A DNA stretch of 64,000 nt from Hyphomonadaceae bacterium (GTDB lineage: Bacteria > Pseudomonadota > Alphaproteobacteria > Caulobacterales > Aquidulcibacteraceae). The stretch lies in NCBI GenBank assembly GCA_016791365.1, contig JAEUMT010000021.1:62001-126000 (forward strand). The letters are read 5' to 3'. Numbering within the stretch: the first letter of the stretch is position 1; each line of letters begins with the position of its first letter. Below the pieces are notes generated by a model. The model saw only the letters and a program-made list of their open reading frames with translations. It was not told the DNA's origin and did not search any database. Below are positions 1 to 8,743 of the stretch, piece after piece. The translations under genes were made by a program, and so were the position numbers.

Positions 1-6
1 GGCCGT

Positions 7-216
7 GTGCGCAATCTCGACATGTTTTCGTTTTCGCTGACAGGCGATGCGCCGCCGCAATTGGAGACGCCGTTCGCGCTGGGCGCGGCCGATGGCGATG
101 GCTTTTTCTCGAAGCCCATGAACTGGGTATGGATCGGCCTTGGCGTCGGCGCCGCGTATTGGCTTTATGAGGAGAGCCAGGACGACGACGATCCGGCGCC
201 ACAGATCGCCCAGTAA
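7..216 (+). CDS. Small membrane protein, possibly the C-terminal end of a longer gene
   Basis: The frame is open to the left edge of the window, so the GTG taken as start may be internal and the gene may begin upstream. The visible 69 residues contain one hydrophobic segment (WVWIGLGVGAAYWLY, about residues 41-55) followed by a strongly acidic tail (EESQDDDD). That fits a single-pass membrane protein or a C-terminal anchor. I recognise no family. The two-component genes start about 60 bases downstream on the same strand. Confidence that this is coding is moderate; its function is unknown. Confidence 0.4.
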   Translation: MRNLDMFSFSLTGDAPPQLETPFALGAADGDGFFSKPMNWVWIGLGVGAAYWLYEESQDDDDPAPQIAQ

Positions 217-277
217 CCCGACTGGCTAAGCGGCGCGTCCTGCCCCAGAGTGGCGCGCCGCACAGGACACCTGAAAA

Positions 278-946
278 TTGAACCAATCCCCCCCTCGCGC
301 ACGAGTCGCAATCGTCGAAGACGATGCGATTCTGCGCGAGGATTTGGCGCGCCTGGTGACGCGCGCTGACGGATTGGAGATCGCGGGTGTCGCTGACACG
401 CTGGCCGCGGGGCGCGCGCTCATTGAAACGGCCTTGGACGTATTGCTGATCGATCTGGCGCTGCCTGACGGCAACGGCGTCGAACTTATCCGCGAAGCGC
501 GCGAGCGGCTTGCGAACATCAAGATCATTGTCGTCAGCATTTTCGGCGATGCGCGCAGCGTGGTGCGCGCGATCGAAGCAGGCGCTGACGGCTATTTGCT
601 GAAAGGCGCCGGCGAGCAGCAGGCCGAGGAAGCAATCCGCAGCGTACTGGGCGGCGGCGCGCCGATTTCACCGGCGGTAGCGAGCCATATCCTCACACGC
701 ATGCGCGAGCGCACATCGTCCCCGCGCGGCGCTGATCTCGAGGTGCCGCTGACCGAGAAAGAGACGGCGGTGTTGACCGATCTCGCCAAGGGCTTTCGCT
801 ACAAGGAAGTCGCGCGTCTCCACGGGATTTCGCCGCACACGGTCGCGGATCACGTGAAGTCGATCTATCGCAAGCTCGCGGTGAACTCGCGCAGCGAAGC
901 GGTGTTTGAGGCGGTGCAGGCCGGTTTGATCAACTTGAAGGATTGA
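278..946 (+). CDS. NarL/LuxR-family response regulator
   Basis: This 222-residue protein should be a DNA-binding transcription regulator activated by phosphotransfer from the kinase encoded next to it. The N-terminal receiver domain (about 8-125) has the acidic pair E14-D15-D16 and a phospho-acceptor Asp59 in VLLIDLALPDG. A conserved lysine lies near residue 108 (YLLKGA). The C-terminal LuxR-type helix-turn-helix (about 155-215) contains LTEKETAVL, the typical GerE-like opening. The start is TTG. The stop overlaps a TTG of the kinase as TTGA, so the two are probably translationally coupled. The target genes and stimulus cannot be read from the sequence. Confidence 0.9.
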   Translation: MNQSPPRARVAIVEDDAILREDLARLVTRADGLEIAGVADTLAAGRALIETALDVLLIDLALPDGNGVELIREARERLANIKIIVVSIFGDARSVVRAIEAGADGYLLKGAGEQQAEEAIRSVLGGGAPISPAVASHILTRMRERTSSPRGADLEVPLTEKETAVLTDLAKGFRYKEVARLHGISPHTVADHVKSIYRKLAVNSRSEAVFEAVQAGLINLKD

Positions 947-978
947 CGCGGAGTGGCTGCCTCCGCCAATCCAAGCGG

Positions 979-2862
979 ATGACGCTGCGGCTAAGCCCCA
1001 ACTCAAAGCCTCGCTGGCCGACGGTTCTCACGATTCTGCTGCTGCTCGCCGCGTTCTGCGCGGGCCTGCTCGTCATCAATGCAACGGCGGAGAACGTGCC
1101 GGGGCGGCCGGTGACGACGGTGCTTGTGGCGTCCACGCCCGGCGCGCCGTTCCGGCCCGCGACATTGCCGCACTGGGAGTGCTGTTCGACAAAGCCGCTG
1201 ATCTTCCGCACCACCTTGGACGACGCCACAGCGCGTGCGGACGCGCCGGCGATTCTGATCGTCAGCGCGCATGACAATGCACGGCTCTACGTTGATGGCG
1301 TGCTTGTTGGCGGCGAAGGGCCGACACGCGGCGATCCGACCAATTGGAGCCGCCGCCCGCGCTTGATCCGCATTCCACCGCAGGTCGCGCATCCCGGAGC
1401 GGTGCTTGATATCGAAGTGCAACGCGGCGTCGGCTTCGGCCATTTGCGACCGATCTATCTCGGCGAATACGATGAGCTTTATGCCTCGTACGGCGCGCTG
1501 CGCTTCTTGCGCGCGGATATGCACGTGGCGACGGGCATCATCGCGGCGTTTGTCGCGGCTTTTTGCTTCGCTGCCGGCCCGCTTCTTGGCATGCGTGGGC
1601 TCATGTATGCGCTGGGCGGGCTTGCTGCGTCTTGGGCGCTGCAGGTGATTGGGCTGTCGCCGAGCGATCCGCCGTGGAACGGGACGGTTGCGAACGGCAT
1701 CTATTTCGCCGGATATTTCGGCACGAGCGTCTTCCTGCTTTGGTTTTTCATCGAGTGGACGTCGGTGTTTGCCGCGCCAAGCGCGCGACGCCACAAACTT
1801 GGGTGGCTGACCGCGCCATGGCCGCGCGCGTTGCGGCGCAAATTGGGTTTGGCTGCGATCGGGGCGATGGCGATCAGCCCGGCGATCATCGCGCTGGTGC
1901 TTTGGAATGATCCGGCGATTGGCTCGCAGAACGTTGATCGCATCTGCGGCTTTCTTGGCCTTGCCGTGATTGCGTTTTGCCTGACCCGCGTCGTCAGCTA
2001 CTACCGGCGCAACGGCTTTCGTGATCCGTTCGAGGCGTCGGCGTTCATCTTCGTACTCATCGCGGCCGTCGCCGACATCATTATGGTGCGGTTCTTCTTC
2101 ATCTACGGCGTGTCGCTGGGCGCCGCCGTGATGTTCTTTCCTCTGGCGTTGCTGCTCTCGCTCGCGGCGCGGGCGCGCGGCGTATTCGAAGCGGCGACCG
2201 CAACCGCCGGGAAGCTCAACCTGCTGGTGGCGGAGCGTGAGCGCGAGATCGTCGCCAACATGGAAGAAATCCGGCGCAACGAACGCGCGGCGATGCTGCT
2301 GGAAGAGCGCAGCCGGATCATGCGCGATATGCATGATGGCATTGGCGGGCAATTGCTTGGCCTCATCTTACAGGCGCGCTCGCGCAAGCTCTCCGACGAT
2401 GCGCTGGTGAATGGTTTGGAACAGAGCTTGGACGACCTGCGGCTCGTGGTGGATTCGCTGGAGCAAGGCGAAGGCTCCCTCACCGGCGCGCTGGGTGCAT
2501 TCCGGGCGCGCATCGAGCCGCGCTGCGAGGCGGCCGGCGTAGCGCTGGATTGGGAGATTGAAGATGTCGGCGCGACGCCGAACATTGGTCCGGACAAGAC
2601 ACTCCAAATCTATCGCATCTTGCTGGAGGCGTGCACGAATGCGCTGAAGCACAGCGCGCCGGCGCGCATCGGGGTGGTGCTGAGGCGCGAAGGTGATCAG
2701 ATCGAGATTGCGCTCGCCGACGATGGCGCGGGTTTCACGCAAGGCGCGCCGGCGGGGCGCGGGCTCACCAACATTCGCACACGTGCGCAGCAGATCGGCG
2801 CGGACCTGGCGATCGACTCCAACACCGCGGGCACGCGCATTGCAATGAAACTCGCGGCCTGA
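979..2862 (+). CDS. Membrane sensor histidine kinase, 7TMR-DISM/HisKA_3 type
   Basis: The architecture is a first membrane helix (about residues 15-35), an extracytoplasmic beta-rich region, and a block of six to seven helices resembling 7TMR-DISM_7TM. A coiled linker leads to a HisKA_3 dimerisation domain with phospho-acceptor His452 in MRDMHDGIGGQ. A HATPase domain with ADDGAGF and GRGLTNI motifs follows. It is the cognate kinase of the upstream NarL-type regulator. I chose the ATG at 979 because hydrophobic sequence begins soon after. A TTG at 943 overlaps the regulator's stop and would add 12 residues, so it is a real alternative. The ligand is unknown. Confidence 0.85.
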   Translation: MTLRLSPNSKPRWPTVLTILLLLAAFCAGLLVINATAENVPGRPVTTVLVASTPGAPFRPATLPHWECCSTKPLIFRTTLDDATARADAPAILIVSAHDNARLYVDGVLVGGEGPTRGDPTNWSRRPRLIRIPPQVAHPGAVLDIEVQRGVGFGHLRPIYLGEYDELYASYGALRFLRADMHVATGIIAAFVAAFCFAAGPLLGMRGLMYALGGLAASWALQVIGLSPSDPPWNGTVANGIYFAGYFGTSVFLLWFFIEWTSVFAAPSARRHKLGWLTAPWPRALRRKLGLAAIGAMAISPAIIALVLWNDPAIGSQNVDRICGFLGLAVIAFCLTRVVSYYRRNGFRDPFEASAFIFVLIAAVADIIMVRFFFIYGVSLGAAVMFFPLALLLSLAARARGVFEAATATAGKLNLLVAEREREIVANMEEIRRNERAAMLLEERSRIMRDMHDGIGGQLLGLILQARSRKLSDDALVNGLEQSLDDLRLVVDSLEQGEGSLTGALGAFRARIEPRCEAAGVALDWEIEDVGATPNIGPDKTLQIYRILLEACTNALKHSAPARIGVVLRREGDQIEIALADDGAGFTQGAPAGRGLTNIRTRAQQIGADLAIDSNTAGTRIAMKLAA

Positions 2863-2913
2863 TCCCGCGAACATGGGAGTGCGCAACGGCGTGCGTCGCG
2901 CCAGAGCGGCGTC

Positions 2914-3336
2914 ATGGATGCGCCGCTTGTGATCCGCCCAAAGCTCTGGCTGCTCCTTGGCGCCATCGCCGCCATTGTGCTTGCGCCGGCGGCGCTGAGC
3001 TTTGTGCCCAACCCGTTTGAAGGCTTGGGGCCGGAGCAGCGTCCGTCACGCTTCTTCGCGACTCTGTGGTTGCTGCTCCCGATCCTGATGCTGCTCGCTG
3101 TATGGCGCGTTCTCGCGTGGACGAGCTATCGCGCGACGCGTGAATGGATCGAAGCGCGCAATATGCTGGGCGTGAAACGATCGACGTGGAGCGAACTCAC
3201 CTCGTCAGAGCTCGATACGCCGACCGGCATGCCGCCAGCGTACGAGCTGCGCTTCGGCAAACGCAAAGTGCGCCTCATCGCGGCGCATCATGACCGGACG
3301 AAGATCCAGGCGCTCAAGGCGCTGATCACGCGCTAG
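2914..3336 (+). CDS. Hypothetical two-helix membrane protein
   Basis: This 140-residue protein has two hydrophobic helices (about residues 10-29 and 46-68) and then a soluble tail of about 70 residues. The tail is rich in beta-type residues (YELRFGKRKVRLIAAHHD), somewhat like bacterial PH-like domains, but I cannot assign a family. It starts 51 bases after the sensor kinase and may be co-transcribed with it. Its TAG stop overlaps the stop of hpt on the opposite strand by four bases (CTAG, 3333-3336). Confidence 0.65.
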   Translation: MDAPLVIRPKLWLLLGAIAAIVLAPAALSFVPNPFEGLGPEQRPSRFFATLWLLLPILMLLAVWRVLAWTSYRATREWIEARNMLGVKRSTWSELTSSELDTPTGMPPAYELRFGKRKVRLIAAHHDRTKIQALKALITR

Positions 3337-3839
3337 TCGATCGCGGCGATGTACGGGAGCCCGCGATAGCGGCCTTTGTCATCCATGCCGTAGCCGATGA
3401 GGAAGTCGGCGGGCGCGTCCCAACCGATAGCATCGATGTCCTGCCCCAGCGCTTCGGGTTTGCGCACGAAAGCGCAAGCGAGCGTTTGCGTCGCGCCCTT
3501 GGCCATCAGATGCGCGCGGGCGAACGCGATGGTGCGCCCACTATCGAATACGTCGTCAACGATGAGCACGCCGCGGCCTTCGACAGAACGCGAAACATCC
3601 GCACGCACAACGACCTTTCCGCTGCTTTCGCGTTCATCGCGATAGCTCTCGAGCCAAAGCGAGTCATAGATCGGATGCGAACCGCGCACTTCGAGCGCGC
3701 GCATCAGATCAGCGGCGAATGGAATGGCGCCCTGCAGCAGCGCAACGACAGTCCAGCTGTCGTTTACTTGCGCCGAAAAGCGATCAGCCAGCGCATTGAC
3801 GCGCTGGCTGATGTCTTCCGCAGAAAGAAGGATACGCAA
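3333..3839 (-). CDS. hpt: Hypoxanthine(-guanine) phosphoribosyltransferase
   Basis: This 168-residue type I phosphoribosyltransferase should salvage purine bases by transferring the ribose-5-phosphate of PRPP to hypoxanthine or guanine in the cytosol. The PRPP-binding loop VLIVDDVFDSGRT (about residues 90-102) carries the two adjacent acidic residues typical of the family. LLQGAIPF near residue 34 fits the pyrophosphate-binding loop. Length matches bacterial HPRTs. It begins one base after the stop of the zinc-ribbon gene upstream on the same strand, so the two form an operon. Xanthine or xanthine-guanine specificity cannot be excluded. Confidence 0.88.
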   Translation of the reverse strand: MRILLSAEDISQRVNALADRFSAQVNDSWTVVALLQGAIPFAADLMRALEVRGSHPIYDSLWLESYRDERESSGKVVVRADVSRSVEGRGVLIVDDVFDSGRTIAFARAHLMAKGATQTLACAFVRKPEALGQDIDAIGWDAPADFLIGYGMDDKGRYRGLPYIAAID

Positions 3840-3840
3840 C

Positions 3841-4740
3841 TCAGCCGGCGGTGAAGCGCAGACCGTCGATCGGTCCGATCTCGCTCGTCGTCGTCGGATG
3901 CGACGGATCGATCAGCTCATGACCAGGCTCAATCGGTTCATCGAGAAGCAACTCGCCTTGCGGCGCGGTGGCCGGCGAGACGTGCGCCGGCCCGCCAGCC
4001 ATCGACAGTTCACCGAAGCTCGCAAACGTCGCTTCGAGGTCAACGGCATCCGTCGGCGGATTCTCAACGCGAATTTGGAACGGCACCGCGGCGCCGGCGG
4101 CGACCGGTTGATCGGTGATCGCGTTCACCAGCTCGAAGATTTCGTGCGAGTTGCCATCGCGCAGCGAAATGCGAACCGGCGGCACGGCTTTGTCATCGCG
4201 GCCGATGTTGCGGACTTCACCGCTGACCACGAGCACCGGCGTCGCGCCGTTGAAATCGCGCTCGACAGCCAGGTCATAGAATTCAAGGCCATAGACGTTC
4301 ACGTCCAAGCCGAGCGCGGCGAAGGCGCTGGCCGAACGCGGCCACAGCTCGGCGACGTCCTGGCGGAACATGACCATGCCGCTGGCGCTTGCCGCGAGGG
4401 CAGCGCCGGTCGCGCCCCACACGATGACGGCGGCGCGCGTACGATCGCGACGCATGCGGTCAGCCTGCTGTTGACGGAATTTCGCAGCGGCGGATGGCGC
4501 CGGCCCCGGTTGCTCGGCGGCGCGGCGCAATCTTTCGACACGTTCACGTGTCAGGGGTTCCTGAGCGGGCGCTTCGGCAACCCGCGCCAACGGCGCTTCG
4601 GCCGGCGCACGAAGCTCCAATTGCGGCTCGGCAAACCAGGAGAAACCGCATGCAGCGCAACGCACCGTCCGACCGGCCGGACCGATCGCTGCGTCATCCG
4701 CGTAGTAGCGGGTCGAGCAAGACGTGCAGGTAAGGATCAT
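3841..4740 (-). CDS. Zinc-ribbon membrane protein, MJ0042/DUF3426 type
   Basis: The first 40 residues form an MJ0042-type zinc ribbon with CTSC and CAAC knuckles. A proline/alanine-rich cytoplasmic linker follows, then one membrane helix (about 108-126). The C-terminal half (about 140-270) is an extracytoplasmic beta domain resembling DUF3426, with VLVVSGEVRNIGRD typical of its first strands. Proteins of this layout are common in alphaproteobacteria beside ftsE-ftsX, but their role is not defined. The gene is divergent from ftsE across a 65-base AT-richer gap (4741-4805) that must hold both promoters. hpt follows after one base. Confidence 0.8.
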   Translation of the reverse strand: MILTCTSCSTRYYADDAAIGPAGRTVRCAACGFSWFAEPQLELRAPAEAPLARVAEAPAQEPLTRERVERLRRAAEQPGPAPSAAAKFRQQQADRMRRDRTRAAVIVWGATGAALAASASGMVMFRQDVAELWPRSASAFAALGLDVNVYGLEFYDLAVERDFNGATPVLVVSGEVRNIGRDDKAVPPVRISLRDGNSHEIFELVNAITDQPVAAGAAVPFQIRVENPPTDAVDLEATFASFGELSMAGGPAHVSPATAPQGELLLDEPIEPGHELIDPSHPTTTSEIGPIDGLRFTAG

Positions 4741-4805
4741 GTTAATACGTTCAGCTGCCCCAATAACTGTTCTCGATGCATTGATTCTATTTAGCTTGTC
4801 CAGTC

Positions 4806-5546
4806 ATGGCCCGACCCCGCGCTAGTATTGAAACCGATCTATTCGAGCGCGGCGTATTGGTTCGCCTCTCGAATGTTGACGCCGGCTATGGCGCATCCAC
4901 CGTTCTGATGGGGTTAGACTTTGAAGCACGCGCTGGAGAAGTTAATCTCATCACCGGCCCCGCAGCTGCAGGGAAGACTACATTTACGCATCTCTTGCGA
5001 CTAGCCCTGCAGCCCAGGTGTGGCCGAAGCGTAATACTTGGCGTGGACGTTATACGCGCCCGGCCGCGCGACATTGCCGACGCCAAGCGGCGCATCGGTT
5101 ATGTTGCTGAAAATCCTGTGTTCATTGAGCAATGGTCGACATTCGACAACGTCGCCATGCCGTTACGTATGCTTGGTCAGCGGCCGCGCGAATACGAGCA
5201 TGACGTGCGAGAACTTGTGGATTTTGTAGGTCTAGGCGGCGCCGCGGAGTTGGCGGTGGAGAAACTTTCTGGAGCGGAACGACGTCGCGCCGCCATAGCG
5301 CGCGCGCTGGCGGCGAAGCCCTCTTTGATCCTGGCGGACGATCCTACCGCAGGCATGTCGCCAGCGGACGGACGGCGAATTGTGAAGCTATTGTCCGAAA
5401 TGCGCCGCGTCGGCGCGGGCGTTGTGATCGCGAGCCAGGACGACACCCTCGCCGATTGCGCCCCGATGTGGGTCTGGCGGATCGACCGCGGCCGGCTATC
5501 TCAGCCCGAACAAACCGAAGCGGCGGATGCGGAGGCCTACGAATGA
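4806..5546 (+). CDS. ftsE: Cell-division ABC ATPase FtsE with atypical catalytic motifs
   Basis: FtsE is the ATPase of the FtsEX complex, which couples ATP turnover at the division site to periplasmic cell-wall hydrolases. The Walker A motif GPAAAGKTT is at about 51-59. Two motifs depart from the family: the signature reads LSGAE rather than LSGGE/LSGGQ (about 154), and Walker B ends ILADDPT, placing Asp179 where the catalytic glutamate of DEPT normally sits (codon 5340-5342). Length (246 residues) and the ATGA overlap with ftsX support the assignment. ATP hydrolysis may be slow, which is an inference. Generic ABC ATPase is the only alternative. Confidence 0.88.
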   Translation: MARPRASIETDLFERGVLVRLSNVDAGYGASTVLMGLDFEARAGEVNLITGPAAAGKTTFTHLLRLALQPRCGRSVILGVDVIRARPRDIADAKRRIGYVAENPVFIEQWSTFDNVAMPLRMLGQRPREYEHDVRELVDFVGLGGAAELAVEKLSGAERRRAAIARALAAKPSLILADDPTAGMSPADGRRIVKLLSEMRRVGAGVVIASQDDTLADCAPMWVWRIDRGRLSQPEQTEAADAEAYE

Positions 5547-6403
5547 GAAGCGGCCTTCTCGGCGTCGAGCGCGCCCTTTTCTGGACACTGGCGTTCGCGG
5601 CATTCGCCGCCGCGTCGGCAGGACTGGCGGCGCGCGCCGTCGACCGCGTGGCTGTCGGCTACGAGCAATCGCGCAACGCCTACGCCATCGTGAGAGTGTT
5701 GGCGCCGGACGGCCCCGCCGGCATGGCGGCGGCGGAGACCGCCCTTGCGAGCGCCCCACATGTCACAAGCGCCGCGCCAATGACCGCAGGCAGGGCGGCG
5801 GCGTTGCTCAGCGAAGCGAGTGGCGAGCCCATCGATCCCGAGCACATGCCTGACCTTCGGCTGATCGAAATCGAACTCGCGCCTGCCTCACCGCAAGCCG
5901 ACGTCGCGGGCGACATCGTGGCGGCGCTCGCGGCCGGCGGCGTGACGGCGGAGGTGATTGCGGCGCCTGACGGAGCAAGCGGCGGAGGCCTTGCGCCCCG
6001 CGTGCGCAACGCGGCGTTTTGGGGCGCGATCGTATTCGCTGGCATGATGGCTGTGATCGCTTGGCTCGCGGCGCGAGGACTCGCGGCGCGGCGGCGCGAG
6101 ATGGTGACCGTCATGTGCGACCTCGGCGCGACACGGAGCCAGACCGCGGGACGGATTGCCGATGAAGCCGCCGTCACCGGACTCTATGCCGGGCTCGCAG
6201 GAGGCGTGTTGGCGGTTATCGCAGGCGTAATCGTTCTGCTGCTGGCTATTCCCGGCACAACGCTGAACACTCTCACCGCCATGATTCTGCCGATCGACCT
6301 TGTTCCCGTTGTCGCCGCGCCGCTCGGCACGGCGATCGCCGCGGGCGCCGGCGCGCGTGCGGCGGCCGGACACTTTCACGGCCAGGCGGCGAGGCTTGGC
6401 TGA
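5543..6403 (+). CDS. ftsX: Cell-division ABC permease FtsX
   Basis: This 286-residue membrane subunit pairs with FtsE. There is one N-terminal helix (about residues 8-30), an extracytoplasmic loop of about 110 residues, and three more helices (about 155-175, 205-235 and 245-272). This is the FtsX topology. The start at 5543 overlaps the ftsE stop (ATGA) and removes a longer, unlikely N-terminus beginning at 5456. FtsX sequences diverge quickly, so the call rests mainly on topology and on pairing with FtsE. The next gene starts on the last base of the stop codon. Confidence 0.85.
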   Translation: MRSGLLGVERALFWTLAFAAFAAASAGLAARAVDRVAVGYEQSRNAYAIVRVLAPDGPAGMAAAETALASAPHVTSAAPMTAGRAAALLSEASGEPIDPEHMPDLRLIEIELAPASPQADVAGDIVAALAAGGVTAEVIAAPDGASGGGLAPRVRNAAFWGAIVFAGMMAVIAWLAARGLAARRREMVTVMCDLGATRSQTAGRIADEAAVTGLYAGLAGGVLAVIAGVIVLLLAIPGTTLNTLTAMILPIDLVPVVAAPLGTAIAAGAGARAAAGHFHGQAARLG

Positions 6404-7017
6404 TGCGCGTCGTGCTTTTCTGGGCGGCGATCATTGCGCTGGTCGCGTTCGTCGCCGGGTTTTGGAGCTTTGCGGAAAATGTCCGCCGCGAACCGCAAGA
6501 GCCAGCACATGCGCAAGCGATCGTCGCGCTCACGGGCGGCTCGCTTGACCGGCTGACAACCGGCGTACGCTTGCTTGAAGAACAAAAGGGCCAGCGGCTC
6601 CTGATCTCCGGCGTCAATCGCGTCGTCACGGACGCCGAATTGTATGACGCGCTCAATGTCGATCCGGCGATTGGCGAGTGCTGCATCGATGTCGGGCGCT
6701 CGGCGGAAGACACGTTGGGCAATGCGTCGGAGACGGCGGCGTGGGCGCGCGAGCATCGCTACACCGACATCATCCTGGTCACCGACGATTATCACATGCC
6801 GCGCAGCCAAGCCGAACTTGAGGTCGCGCTGCCGGAAGCCAACATTCATCCCTATCCCGTCCGCACGCGCTGGACGGACCCGGCGCTGTGGCGGAGCGAC
6901 CTGGGCGCCGCGAGTCGTTTGGGCGCCGAGTACGTGAAATATCTTGTCATTCGCGGACGGGAAGCGTTGATCGGCCTTGGTGAAAGCCAGACCGAGGCTC
7001 CTCAAGGCGACGCATGA
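6403..7017 (+). CDS. DUF218/YdcF-family protein (ElyC/SanA-like)
   Basis: The protein has one N-terminal membrane anchor (about residues 3-22) followed by a DUF218 domain of about 160 residues. Typical signatures are present: AIVALTGGSLDRL, RLLISGVN, and VTDDYHMPRSQAEL. Family members such as ElyC and SanA act at the envelope and are linked to lipid-carrier or peptidoglycan metabolism, but the chemistry is not established. Here it is coupled to ftsX (TGATG overlap) and to plsC (ATGA overlap), placing it in a cell-envelope operon. Confidence 0.85.
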   Translation: MRVVLFWAAIIALVAFVAGFWSFAENVRREPQEPAHAQAIVALTGGSLDRLTTGVRLLEEQKGQRLLISGVNRVVTDAELYDALNVDPAIGECCIDVGRSAEDTLGNASETAAWAREHRYTDIILVTDDYHMPRSQAELEVALPEANIHPYPVRTRWTDPALWRSDLGAASRLGAEYVKYLVIRGREALIGLGESQTEAPQGDA

Positions 7018-7742
7018 ATCTGATCCGTTCGGTTATTTTCGTCGTCTGGCTTTATGCCTCGATGGCGGTCGTCGGATTGGTGTTATGGCCATTCGTCGTG
7101 TTCGATGAGCGTCACGTCTGGACGGCGCTGCGCTCCTGGGGACGCGCGACCGTTTGGGGTTTGCGCTGGATCATCGGGGCGCGCGTTTCGTTCGAAGGCC
7201 TTGAGAACGTCCCAGCCGGCGGCGCGCTGATCGCGATGAAGCATCAATCGACGTTGGACACGGTGGCGCCGTCACTGTTTTTGCCGCGACCTGTGTACGT
7301 CTATAAAAAAGAACTCGGCGGCGTGCCGGTGATGGGCGCGTACTTGAAGCGCAACCAGATCGGGGTCGATCGCAGCGGACACGCGAAAGCGCTGAAGAGC
7401 CTGATGCGCGGCGCCCGTGAGGCGGTCGCGAAGGGCGGACAGGTTCTGATTTTTCCGGAAGGCACGCGCCAGGAATTGGACGCTCCGCCGGACTACAAGC
7501 CTGGCATCGCGGCAATGTACAAGGACCTCGGCGTGCCGGTGACGCCGGTTGCGCTCAACACCGGTCTCATCTGGAAACCCAAAGGCATCATGCGCTCGAA
7601 AGGGCACGTGACGTTCAAGGTGCTGCCCGCCATTCCCCCGGGGTTGCCGCGCGACGAATTCATGCGGGAACTTGAGCGGGTCCTTGAAACCGAGAGCCAG
7701 GCCTTGCTGCCACCCGATAAGCGTCGCACGCTGACGTCATGA
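7014..7742 (+). CDS. plsC: 1-acyl-sn-glycerol-3-phosphate acyltransferase
   Basis: This 242-residue protein should acylate lysophosphatidic acid to phosphatidic acid at the inner membrane. The catalytic H-x4-D motif is His77-Asp82 in KHQSTLD. The substrate-binding FPEGTR motif is at about 147-152. One hydrophobic helix lies at about residues 7-29. The gene overlaps the DUF218 gene upstream and the DUF2125 gene downstream by four bases each. I see no departure from the family pattern. Another glycerolipid acyltransferase specificity is possible. Confidence 0.92.
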   Translation: MNLIRSVIFVVWLYASMAVVGLVLWPFVVFDERHVWTALRSWGRATVWGLRWIIGARVSFEGLENVPAGGALIAMKHQSTLDTVAPSLFLPRPVYVYKKELGGVPVMGAYLKRNQIGVDRSGHAKALKSLMRGAREAVAKGGQVLIFPEGTRQELDAPPDYKPGIAAMYKDLGVPVTPVALNTGLIWKPKGIMRSKGHVTFKVLPAIPPGLPRDEFMRELERVLETESQALLPPDKRRTLTS

Positions 7743-8743
7743 AGGTTCGCGGATTTTGGTTGGCTGCGCCTTGGGCGCTATTCGTGTTGGCGGCGCTCGG
7801 TTGGGTTTTCTACTGGCACTATCTGGCTAACGAAGCCGAGCGACAAATTCGAGGCTGGGCGTTTGAACAAAACGCCGGCGGCGCAACGGTGGAGATCGAC
7901 AAGATCGTCCGCCACGGATTTCCGGTGCTCATGCGCCTGGAACTGCAAGGCATGAGTTACATGGCCGCGCGCGGCGGCTGGAGCGTGAGCACTGACCGCG
8001 CCGATCTTCACGTCCAGGTGCTGAACCCCCACCACGTTATCCTCGAAGCGGAAGCGCCAATCGCGATCACGCGCGCCGGCGGCGCGACAACCAACATTTC
8101 AGCGGACGCGCTGATTGCGAGCCTGCGCACCGAAAACGGCGCGCTCGCCGTCGCCGGCATCGAGGCCGACAATCTGGTGCTGGATGATCCGGCGGAGGAA
8201 GGCGTGCTGCACGCCGCGAAAGTGGTCGCCAATGTGCGGCCCGATCCGCGCGCGGCGGGCGAATATCAATTCGCATTCGACGCGCAGACGCTGACCCTGC
8301 CGCGGCCGGTTCGGAGCTTTGAGTCTTTTGGATTGGACGTCGCCCGTATGCGCGCTGCGATCGTGATCGGGGATGGGGCGCTGTTGATGCAATCGTCTCC
8401 GGGCGACCCGCTCGGGCCATGGCGCGAAGGTGGTGGGCGCTTGCGGTTTGACGCGCTTGAGCTTGTGTGGGGACCGCTTGAAACCACAGGGACGGGCGAA
8501 GGCGGTTTGGACGCCCAGCGCCGCCTGGATGGCCGCCTCGTGCTGCCGGTGGAGCGGCCCGCTCCGGTGCTCACCGCCATCGCCAATGGACCGCGTATCG
8601 ATGACGATGCGCGCCGCGCGCTGGGCTTGCTTGCCGCGGGCTATGTCGTCACCGGCAACGACGTCACGCTCGATATCGGCGCGCACGACGGCATTTTGCG
8701 CATTGAAGGCCTGCCTGTCCGGCCGCTGCCGCCCGTCTATTAG
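7739..8743 (+). CDS. DUF2125 domain protein
   Basis: This 334-residue protein has an N-terminal membrane segment (about 9-28) followed by a long extracytoplasmic domain matching the DUF2125 pattern, with LHVQVLNPHHVILEAEAP near residue 90. The family is widespread in alphaproteobacteria and has no established function. It ends the ftsE-ftsX-DUF218-plsC operon, so an envelope role is plausible by context only. Its stop overlaps the stop of the prephenate dehydrogenase gene on the other strand by four bases (TTAG, 8740-8743). Confidence 0.8.
   Translation: MKVRGFWLAAPWALFVLAALGWVFYWHYLANEAERQIRGWAFEQNAGGATVEIDKIVRHGFPVLMRLELQGMSYMAARGGWSVSTDRADLHVQVLNPHHVILEAEAPIAITRAGGATTNISADALIASLRTENGALAVAGIEADNLVLDDPAEEGVLHAAKVVANVRPDPRAAGEYQFAFDAQTLTLPRPVRSFESFGLDVARMRAAIVIGDGALLMQSSPGDPLGPWREGGGRLRFDALELVWGPLETTGTGEGGLDAQRRLDGRLVLPVERPAPVLTAIANGPRIDDDARRALGLLAAGYVVTGNDVTLDIGAHDGILRIEGLPVRPLPPVY

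Noticed and set aside
1003-2352. A 449-codon open frame on the minus strand opposite the sensor kinase
   Set aside because: Arg/Asp-rich composition with no domain, antisense to a clear histidine kinase; an artefact of high GC.
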